Shown: positions 55,394 to 64,000 of the stretch, piece by piece
How positions within the stretch are numbered: position 1 is the first letter of the stretch
How the letters are laid out: the number at the start of each line of letters is the position of its first letter
Origin: Larix kaempferi
Taxonomy: Eukaryota; Streptophyta; Pinopsida; Pinales; Pinaceae
Length of the DNA stretch: 64,000 nt
Direction: 5' to 3'
Assembly (NCBI GenBank): GCA_027924585.1
Contig: BSBM01000190.1
Span: 3,296,501 to 3,360,500, forward strand
Position numbers and translations under genes: made by a program
The notes under the pieces: model-generated
Told to the model about the DNA's origin: nothing
The model's input: only the letters and a program-made list of their open reading frames with translations
Database searches by the model: none

Positions 55394-57733
55394 ATGGCTA
55401 GACCCATGGTACCCCCATGCTTTGAGCCTCCAAATACAATTGACCTATTAGAGGATAAATACTGTGAGGTTTACGATCCCATGCTGATAAATAACACCAT
55501 AGAAACTTCCAAAGAAAGATTGGAGGTCATAAGGGCTAGACAAGTGGATGTCCATAAGATTTATCAATCCTTTTTCCATTTGTTTACAACCATCCAAACC
55601 CCTAGTTTCCCTGAATTTGTAGACTGGTGTGCTAGCGATTACTCCTCTGACCGAAGAGCAATCATGGATGCCTCAAACTCTAAAATCCTGTGCTATGTAG
55701 ACGCCCCTACTATTAGGAAAGCTTTGGTTGTTCCAGAAGAATTCTGCCAAAAATCCCAAAGTTACAGAATGGAAACCTTGATCCAACATTTCCGTCAAGC
55801 CCCAGATGACTTCAAACAGAGCTTTTATCATGCTTCCCTACTACCAAATACCTCCTCTCAGGGCACACCTTTTCCTTGTGAGGCCAGCCTTTTTACAGAA
55901 GAGATGAAGTGTTTTATCTCCATGCTGGCCCAATTCCTAGGCTTAGACAATGACCTATACATAACCAAGCCCCTGATAAGTTTGATGTTTGTTCTAACCA
56001 CTTGTCCTATCGAGCCAGCAGGCCCAAATTCGCTTACCCAATGTGCATGCCTAAAGTTTGATGAAGCCTTGGCAAACAACATCCACTCCCAGCTCATAGA
56101 ATTCCCTAAGACAAGAACTTTCAGGTTCCAGTCTTACTTGTTAAAAATGTTCATGGCAGCCAATGACGAAAACCTGCAACCTCCAAAGCTACAGTTGAAT
56201 AAGGAGATGTATTCAGAATACAAAACCTTCATGAATGATCTTATGGCAGAGATATATTTCATCTTTTTCTAGAAGAGACTACCTAGGGTACTGCCTGAGA
56301 CGAAAGGCCTATTGCAGCCATTCATGGAGAAGAGGGTTGGGGATTGGTTCCTGCTAGAGCATGGGACTGTGATTAGAGTTTATGGCTACTCCCATGCCCC
56401 CTATGTGCTACCTACCTTCCTAACCCCCAGAGTACTCACCTTGGAATTTATAAGACAAAAATTGAAGGTGGAGTGTGAACATTTCTTGGATGACAGGAAG
56501 TCTTCGAACATCATATTTCCATGGACATTTGGATCCTTCATTGCCAAAAACAAAACAACTCTCCCAGCTATTGAGCGAATGATGGGTGATCTGGGATTCC
56601 CATCCAAAGCGGCCATAAACTTCGATCCTCACCAGATTATCTCAAAAAGAAGGAAGGAAAGTAACAGGAAAGGATATGACCACTTCGAATTGATAGGTCT
56701 AGCTGAGATGGCAAACTGGTTATAATACATTGACAAAGGCCAGTTGGAAGTAGACCCACCACAAGATTCTTCATATTTAGCATTCATTTTTCAAGGTAGC
56801 ACATCAGTAGTGCCTGGTTCACCTGGTAAAACCCCAGCAATATTAGCAGCCATGTCCCTTCCCATTCCTCCAGAAAAATCTATAAAGGAAGGGGGTAGTG
56901 AGCCCATGGATGTAGACAGTGATGCTGAGAGAGCCTCAAAGAGGCAAAATGTAGAGGATCATGAGCATCAATTAGTACATGTACAAGCAAAGAAACCCAA
57001 GAAAAAGCAAGTCAGATCCTCGGTGCCATCCTTCGAGGTTAAGCAACATGTGTTCAACATAACACCTACTGGAGCTGCAGCATCAAGCCTAAGCAAGGAT
57101 AAGTTACTGAAGGGATATGAGGAGAGCCCAGATACAATCTCAGAAGAAGCTAAACTGTATGCTGATGCAAGAAAAATGTCCAAGAAGGATGTAGCCTTGG
57201 TGGTAAGCAGGAACCTTTCCCAGAATACCTTGAGTCTTTCCTTAGCCACTAAGAGTAAGGACACATAACTAAAAGTAAATCTGGAAGACATCCCAGTACC
57301 TGATGTGATCATTTTGCACAAGGAGACAGGTGAATTCATCTATAACAAGTTGTTGAGGGTTGCCATAGAGCTATCAAAAGTGTAGGCTAGCAAAACCAAA
57401 GTGCAAAAGCAGTTGGGATTGGAAAAGGTGGAGAACAAGAGCCTAAAGGCACAAGTGAAAAAGTTCTAGGCTTCACTATTTTCCACTGAAACTCAAGAAG
57501 ATAAAAGGGCTAGCATTCATAAGCTATTAGATGAAAAAGATCAAGAAATTCTGTCACTAAAGAAGAAATTGAAGATTCCAGTTGCCCAAGTGGTGAATGC
57601 ACCAAAAATTGCAGAACTAGAAGAGGAAAAAGAAGAGCTGCAGGGTAAGTTGACTGATTGTAAATCCAGGCTAGTAGAGTTTGAAGAAAGAGAGAAAAAG
57701 TGGCAAGTAGATATGAAATTTGTTAAAATTTAA
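55394..57733 (+). pseudogene. Unrecognised 780-codon gene with five in-frame stops and C-terminal coiled coil
   Basis: From ATG at 55394 one frame runs 2340 bases with stops only at 56270 (TAG), 56723 (TAA), 57266 (TAA), 57383 (TAG) and 57467 (TAG), with no frameshift. All five could come from CAG/CAA glutamine codons by one C-to-T change. The N-terminal ~440 residues look globular (LGLDNDLYITKPLISLMF, VGDWFLLEHGTVIRVYG, IIFPWTFGSFI). An acidic and lysine-rich linker follows (PMDVDSDAERASKRQ, KKPKKKQVR, a possible nuclear signal). The end is heptad-like (DEKDQEILSLKKKLK, ELEEEKEELQGKL), a likely coiled coil. I do not recognise the family. Its 3' end abuts the copia LTR at 57736, so the true C-terminus may be cut off. 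It could be a transposon-associated or host gene relic. Confidence 0.6.
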
Positions 57734-57735
57734 TA

Positions 57736-58318
57736 TGCTACGATAGAAAATAGCAGCATCACATTCCATTTCACAATAATAGCATATACATGATCACTAA
57801 AGAAACAACAAGCACATCATAAACACAAGAGACACATATTTATCCTGGGAAACCTTCATGGGGTAGAAAACCCAGCAAAGCTTCCTCAATATAGATGACT
57901 AGCAATATACAAAGATGCAAACCAAAGACATGATCTCCTCCTCCACCATAGCAGACCTCTCCTCCACAAGTGCGCTACGCTCAAGTGAGTGCGTGTGTGT
58001 TAAATGAGGAATACACCTCCTCTATTTATACACTACTTCGACTTGTCTTTTACACAAATCATGTAGGCTCATATTTAACCATTGGGTTAAATACCCCATT
58101 ACAACTGACTGGTCCAACCCCACTAGGGTGGTATAACAACCCTTTGACCCACGTAACACATACAGGGCCGACCCCCACTAGGGAAGTCTAATAACCCAAG
58201 TTACCACATTCCAACCGAGGAATAAACATCTCCGGATATACAATAAGATCTTCACGGAGGAATGAATCATCTCTGGAATAATAAATATAATATTCTTTGA
58301 AGTTACAATATCTCAACA
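57736..58318 (-). repeat. 3' LTR of a minus-strand copia element
   Basis: On the minus strand it starts TGTTGAGATATTG directly after a purine tract (CATTAAGGGGGAG) and ends CTATCGTAGCA, about 583 bp. It has a TATA-like TATAAATAGAGG at about 58020-58030 (minus). The possible target repeat TAATA lies at 57731-57735. The other LTR is outside the window or not recognised. Confidence 0.75.
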
Positions 58319-58332
58319 CTCCCCCTTAATGA
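58319..58332 (-). promoter_or_regulatory. Polypurine tract of minus-strand copia element
   Basis: The minus strand reads TCATTAAGGGGGAG immediately before the LTR start. Confidence 0.75.
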
Positions 58333-58579
58333 GAAGTATATTATAACAACATTTGCACGAGCAAGGAGTCATCAACGTCATACATGATACATCTATAAAT
58401 CATTGGAAGCTTTCTCAACATCATCAGTAACTCAAGCAGTTACTGGAACATCTTCAATACTGGAACATCAACATCTTCAGTACTGAGTCTTTATCTTATG
58501 CAGCACTCAAACAGCTACAACAACATCAACATCTGGATCCTCACGATCATCAGCATTGTCATCATACGATCACTAGCAT

Positions 58580-59135
58580 TGGGATCATCTCGATCTACAA
58601 CATTTGGATCATCTCGATCTACAACATCTGGAACATCTCGATCTACAGCATATGGATCATCATGATCTACAACATCTAGATCATCGCGATCTACAGCATC
58701 TATATAATCTTGATCTACAACATCTGGATCATCTCGTTCTACAGCATCTGGATCATCTCAATCTACAGCATCTGGATCATCTCGATCTACAGCATCTGGA
58801 TCATCATGATCTATAACATCTGGATCATCTCGATCTACAGCATCTGGATCATCACGATCTACAGCATCTGGATCATCTTGATCTACAGCATATGGATCAT
58901 TTCGTTCTACAGCATCTGGATCATCTCGATCTACAGCATCTGGATCATCTCGATCTACAGCATCTAGATCATCATGATCTACAGCATCTGGATCATCTCG
59001 ATCTACAACATCTGGATCATCACGATCTACAGCATCTGGATCATCACGATCTACAACATATGGATCATCACGATCTACAGCATCTGGATCATCATGATCT
59101 ACAACATCTGGATCATCTCAATCTACATGATCAGC
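58580..59135. repeat. 24-bp tandem array
   Basis: About 22 units of CATCTGGATCATCTCGATCTACAG with single-base variants. The unit is eight codons, so periodic frames (HLDLQHLD-type) arise in more than one frame; these are not taken as genes. It is followed by a degenerate CATCATCATCTAGATCAACA stretch to 59255. Confidence 0.95.
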
Positions 59136-59270
59136 ATCATCGTCATCTAGATCAACACAATCAGCAGCAGCATCATCATCTAGATCAACACGATCAACAA
59201 CATTGTTATCTAGATCAATACGATCAGCAGCATCATCATCTAGATCAACAGTATTAGTATCCACACCAAT

Positions 59271-59460
59271 ACAAGTATACACATCATCAATACAAGTATC
59301 CACACAATACAAGTATACACATCATCAATACAAGTATCCACACAATACAAGTATACACATCATCAATACAAGTATCCACACAATACAAGTATACACATCA
59401 TCAATACAAGTATCCACACAATACAAGTATACACATCATCAATACAAGTATTCACACAAT
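59271..59460. repeat. 38-bp tandem array
   Basis: ACAAGTATACAC starts at 59271, 59309, 59347, 59385 and 59423, exactly 38 bp apart. The units are almost identical, which points to recent amplification or homogenisation. Confidence 0.95.
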
Positions 59461-59569
59461 AGCAACATACCCTGCAACACACATGATCATATTACAGGAT
59501 GATCAATCCTGCTCTTTCTAAGACATAAGTCCATGGATGATGCAATCCTGTCATCTACCTTTTGAACTG

Positions 59570-60310
59570 AGGTCCAAGGACGATCCAGTCCTACCATGTA
59601 CCTTTTGAACCGAGGTCCAGGGATGATCCAATCCTATCATGTACCTTTTGAACCGAGGTCCAGGGACGACCCAGTCCTATCATTCAATTCTCAGAGACCT
59701 CATGTCTACGGCTCAATTCAAAGGACCAAAGTTCGAGGACGATCCAATCCCCTTACCTATTCATTCAGGATTTTATTCTCGGAGACATCTTGTCTAGGAC
59801 CAAAGTCTGAGGACGATCCAATCCCCTGACCTGTTCATTCAAGATTTTATTCTCAGAGACATCTTGTCTATGGCTCAATTCATAGGACCAAAATCCGAGG
59901 ACGATCCAATCCCCTTACCTGTTCATTCAGGATTTTATTCTCGGAGACATCTTGTCTACGACTCAATTCATAGGACCAAAGTCTGAGGACGATCCAATCC
60001 CCTTACCTATTCATTCAGGATTTTATTCTCGGAGACATCTTGTCTACGGCTCAATTCATAGGACCAAAGTCTGAGGACGATCCAATCCCCTTACCTGTTC
60101 ATTCAGGCTTTTATTCTCGGAGACATCTTGTCTACGGCTCAATTCATAGGACCAAAGTCCGAGGACGATCCAATCCCCTTACCTGTTCATTCAGGATTTT
60201 ATTCTCAGAGACATCTTGTCTACGGCTCAATTCATAGGACCAAAGTCCGAGGATGATCCAATCCCCTTACCTGTTCATTCAGGATTTTATTCTCAGGGAC
60301 ATCTTGTCTA
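59570..60310. repeat. 88-bp tandem array
   Basis: GAGGACGATCCAATCC recurs at 59897, 59985, 60073, 60161 and 60249 (88 bp), with shortened units at 59735 and 59809. Each unit carries TTTATTCTCGGAGACATCTTG and CAATTCATAGGACC. Confidence 0.95.
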
Positions 60311-60620
60311 TGGATCCTTTTAGAACATGTGTTCAAGGATGATGCAATCCCTCTTCTTTCTCGGAGACATATGTCTACGGATATTTTTAGAACATGTGTT
60401 CAAGGATGATGCAATCCCTCTTCTTTCTCGGAGACATATGTCTACGGATCCTTTTAGAACATGTGTTCAAGGATGATGCAATCCTTCTTCTTTCTCGGAG
60501 ACATATTTCTACGGATCTTTTTAGAACATGTGTTCAAGGATGATGCAATCCCTCTTCTTTCTCGGAGACATATGTCTACGGATCCTTTTAGAACATGTGT
60601 TCAAGGATGATGCAATCCTT
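60311..60620. repeat. 67-bp tandem array
   Basis: CAAGGATGATGCAATCC recurs at 60334, 60401, 60468, 60535 and 60602, exactly 67 bp apart, with CTCGGAGACATATGTCTACG in each unit. The GGAGACAT and GGA(C/T)GAT(C/G)CAATCC parts are shared with the neighbouring 88-bp unit, so the two arrays have a common origin. Confidence 0.95.
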
Positions 60621-60849
60621 TTGTCAACTTAGACCCTATCTAAGGACCATCCACCAAGCTCTCTGTTTGCAAAACCAATATAGGTAACCACATCATCGAC
60701 CTCTCTGTCGATGCAGACAATCTCATCATAAGTGATCACATCACTCCCCCTTTCGAGGGGGGTCCTTCTGAACTATATTAAGTTTGTCTCAGAAAAATTT
60801 ACTTGAGGTAGAGGTTTGGTTAGTACATCGGCAACTTGTTCACTTGAGG

Positions 60850-61960
60850 TAGAGGTTTGGTTAGTACATCGGATCGGAAGAAGTTTGGTTAGTACATTGG
60901 TAACTTGTTACAAATTTGAACTTTTAGTTCCTTTCTGCACCATATCTTGGAACACTAGATTCTCTGCCATCTTGATGCAACTCTGTTTGTCATATAGGAT
61001 CATAGTTGGGTCTATCTCTAAGTCAAACAATCCTGAAGCCATATTGCTTCATAACGTAGCAGAGCAAGCAGCCATATATTCTGCTTGTGCTAAGAGCCAT
61101 ACTGGACTGCTTCCTTCTAAACCACAAGATAATGGCTGATCCCAGACAATAACATCCTCTCGATGTGCTCTACCTGTCTGATACACTTTCTGCTCAATCA
61201 ACATCTGTGTAGCCATCTGAACTCATGATCTCCAAAATAGCATAGATCAAAGTCTATCGTATCCTTTAGGTACCTCATCACATGCTTTGCAACTATCAGG
61301 TGAACACATCTAGTTTCCACTAGATACTGACTCAAGGTGTTCACATCAAAGCTTATATCTGACCTAGTATTTGTTAGATACATCAATGACCCAATAATTT
61401 GTCTGTACAGAGTTATATACACTAACTATGATGAGTCATTCACTAACAGTTTCAAGTTGGAATCCATGAGAGTGGACATTCCAACATATCAAGTCCTTTT
61501 AATATTTCTCGGCATACTTTCCCTGGTTGAGAAAGATTCCTTCTGAGCCTTTCCATACTTCCAGACCTAGGAAGTAATACATCAATCTGAGATCTTTCAT
61601 TTTCATTTATGTAGCCATCTATCTGTGCCATCTCTCATTAGATGGGTCTACTGATATGAGCCTCAATATCATTTGAACTCTGTGGTGAGTTCCTTCTTGC
61701 ATCCATGTCGTCTGTGTATAGAAACCATATTCAACCTTGTAGCAAAGGTTGAGATCCACATCACCCATGGTGATCATTAAGCTCATCAATTTACTATCGA
61801 TCCTCGGTACCCATACAGAACCTGATTCACACTTCTTCTTTAATTACATCATTAAGAGAATGGTCTTATCTAGTTACTTGGAGCAAACATCTCGTCATGA
61901 TTCTCTTCCTCTTTCTAAGAGAATATTTTAGCCACGAGCCTTCTATATTATGTTTGATTT
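60850..61960 (-). pseudogene. Copia RT/RNase H remnant, minus strand
   Basis: The clearest part is 61422-61198: YRQIIGSLMYLTNTRSDI, NTLSQYLVETRCVHL and AKHVMRYLKDTIDF, the typical link between copia RT and RNase H. Further 3' on the minus strand, broken frames give QSSMALST (about 61110) and pieces of the DNQSCIKM region near 60970. Higher coordinates hold a HDEMFAPSN-like trace of the ETFAPV motif near 61890. There are many stops and shifts. Together with the LTR at 57736 it defines a decayed minus-strand copia element of a different family from the two plus-strand copia copies. Confidence 0.75.
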
Positions 61961-63500
61961 GTAAATATTCTTGTTGAACATCCATCACTTGTGCGGTGTT
62001 CATCATTCTTCATGATCTTTCCTACAAATCAAAATTAGGTACATGATTAGTAATACTTCATAATCATGAAATCATGTTGACATGATAACCTATTATGCAA
62101 ACAGATATCATTTACATAGTTATGCAACTATCTTGACCAATACTTTGGCACAACACTTTTCCATATCCTGTATGCATACAATGGCTATCTAGATGCCTTC
62201 CATCTCTACCAAAACATACTATCGAGAGTGTGCACAGCTCTCAGCATGTTAGCAAAGAGGTTTCATTCTAGACAAGCTACAATGGAATGTTTTGTCCAAC
62301 TTACCAATCATATGCATATTAGTAGTATACTATTCAATGCTCTATGAATGTTTACACTCAGCATGAATACAAATATGCATACAATATATTTACTATTTCA
62401 AATAACAACTCAAATACTTATCTTTTATGTTTGTGTGGCTGCCTCCCGCTTGATCTTCTAAATGCCTTTTGAACTTCTATTCATTCTGTACCACTGTGCA
62501 TGATCAAGTGTGCACTAGTGTTATCCTCATGATCTCATGCACAAACATACATTCATTAGCAAATTATAAACATTATCAAAACATTATAATTCTAAATAAT
62601 CTTGAATATGTATAGTCATGATTATAGATAATATTCAAGGTTTCAGGGAAGTCTTCTTTTACTCATACATATTCTTGTTTTATCTGGTTAGGTAAATCAT
62701 CAACCAAGATAAGAGACATAATATGCATAAACCCTTGATTACTAACTTTATGAATAAGCATAACCAATCATACCAGGTATACTTATATAAGGGATCCTAA
62801 CACAAGGTAAGATTCAAACATGACATAGGAAAACATACCTGGATTAGTACACCTGCTTAGTTATGCCTAACATACCTAATCAATATCTTCTTTGTTCTCT
62901 TCAATGATTTAGATATCCTATGCTGGAACCTGCATATCTCATAGGTTAAGCATAATAGAACAAAGGCATACATACCTTGTAAGTAGAACTTCTATGTGAT
63001 CAAAGATTGTGGATGAGTCTTTGTCTTCATGTTATCATGGTCATGGAACTTGATTTGTCTTTCGTGATGTACCTGTATCTTGTTAGCAGATAACATCAAC
63101 CTCATACAATACCACAGTGCATTAGTACAATCACATAGCCCTAAACAATGAATGTCTTCTATCATTCACATGCATTCATACTGTTACTAGGGTGATAAGA
63201 CAATTCTAATATTAATCGAGATTGTATTGACCTAAATAATATGAGGACAAATATATTATGAACTTAATCAAGAATCAGATTTCAAGACACACCTATATCT
63301 CCTTAAGTCATACCTGTCGAGACTTCTTGTAGTCTTCTTATGTAAGGCCTTAGCCTCAAATCCCCCTGAAACTTGATCTGGAGCTTGATTAGGGTTTGTT
63401 AGAGAAACCCTAAAAATTCAATCTTTGACTTTAACACTTCTGAATGGATGGAAGGATGTGTCTTGCTGAGCTGATCAAACTAGCATACTTCAATTTTGAA
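61961..63500. other. AT-rich stretch, nothing recognised
   Basis: It would hold the gag/integrase part of the minus-strand copia element if that were continuous, but no such motif is visible. No gene or tandem repeat is seen. Confidence 0.4.
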
Positions 63501-63509
63501 ATCTCCAAA

Positions 63510-63870
63510 ATTTGACCCCTCAAAATTGCCTTCGAAACTTCTGGATCTTCTGGACAGGATCCCGAACTAGGGTTTGATGAAGCCCACCCTTCTTCCCAAT
63601 CAAAAGGTTTGATCCAAGTCTCTAAACTCTTATTTTTCTAAGGAGCTTCCAGCCATGGTTACAGACTTCAAAAATTCCAACTTTTGCTGAAGCCCTAATT
63701 TCTCATCTTTCTGATCAAAATCCCGAACTGGGGTTTGATCAAGCCCGGTCTTCTACCCAACCAAAAAATTCGATATTGGTATCTAACTTTTGATTTTCCT
63801 AAGTAGTATTCAGCCATGGACTCCGATTCCAAAAATTCTAACTTTCTCCGAAACCCTAAATTCCGGAAGC
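63510..63870. repeat. ~177-bp direct duplication
   Basis: TCCCGAACT(A/G)GGGTTTGAT(G/C)AAGCC occurs at about 63559 and 63720. Each is followed by TCAGCCATGG/CCAGCCATGG, CCAAAAATTC(T/C)AACTTT and (A/G)AAACCCTAA-type endings. Two adjacent, diverged copies. A third trace (TAGGGTTTGTTAGAGAAACCCTA) lies near 63391. Confidence 0.75.
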
Positions 63871-64000
63871 CATGAATGAATGTGCTCAAAAAATAATCCT
63901 GTTTTGACAGAAATATGTACCTGATTGTTTCTACTGTAACTCCAAAATTTTCACTCCACAGGATCTGAAAACGTTTTCTGTGGTAACCTGACCTATCATT

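Noticed and set aside
58604-59257. Histidine/aspartate/leucine-rich repeat protein (HLDLQHLD type)
   Set aside because: The 24-bp array is a multiple of three and is open in more than one frame (an IYSIWII-type frame also runs through it). It lies in the 3' non-coding region of a minus-strand copia element.
58580-60620. CRISPR-like array
   Set aside because: The units are contiguous tandem repeats without unique spacers, and the context is a plant retroelement.

Overview
The window looks like intergenic DNA from a very large, repeat-rich plant nuclear genome. A gymnosperm (conifer-type) is my best guess. This rests on the dense nesting of old LTR retrotransposons and LINEs, initiator-tRNA primer sites, a phytocyanin-like gene with a plant-type intron, and a decayed gene of the DUF7869 type, which I associate with mosses, ferns and gymnosperms. 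That taxonomic call is inference. No intact cellular gene was found. Almost everything is mobile-element sequence in various stages of decay.

Layout. 1-2362: 3' part of a Ty1/copia element with an open pol frame and its 3' LTR. 2363-7800: a pair of ~1 kb direct repeats, a minus-strand primer-binding site, and 81-bp and 42-bp tandem arrays. 7800-9250: copy 1 of a dispersed repeat called here R. 9713-10121: a LINE reverse-transcriptase scrap. 11386-21172: a complete 9.8-kb LTR element with TSD ATTCA that has a gag-like/protease region but no visible RT or integrase (LARD-like). 21473-28200: the 3' end of a LINE-like element (ORF X), split by a complete Ty3/gypsy element (22248-28102, TSD TTGTA). 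About 28217-41355: copy 2 of R, opened by a 3.7-kb DUF7869-type element on the minus strand (28647-32218), by a complete Ty1/copia element (33180-39212, TSD CAGCC), and by ~0.9 kb of further sequence. 41363-41956: a LINE zf-RVT remnant. 42849-43308: a phytocyanin-like gene broken by a stop. 43366-48262: a possible ~4.9-kb LTR followed by a primer site. 48322-49380: a CACTA-type transposon end with hairpin subterminal repeats, followed by a tRNA-Val(UAC)-like sequence on the minus strand. 51185-52907: a 5'-truncated LINE with a 15-bp TSD, carrying RNase H and ORF X. 55394-57733: an unrecognised 780-codon frame with five in-frame stops. 57736 to about 61960: the 3' half of a minus-strand copia element whose 3' region is made of four different tandem arrays. 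61960-64000: mostly unassigned, with a ~177-bp duplication.

The strongest candidate for something little described is the DUF7869-type pseudogene. Its 3.4 kb reads in one frame with nine nonsense codons and no frameshift until its far 5' end. It shows spaced acidic motifs compatible with an RNase-H-fold DDE/D transposase, preceded by two similar modules. Two other unrelated blocks (15643-18924 and 55394-57733) also decay by nonsense only. This fits C-to-T/G-to-A change in heavily methylated DNA. The genes here do not form a pathway; what links them is nested insertion order.
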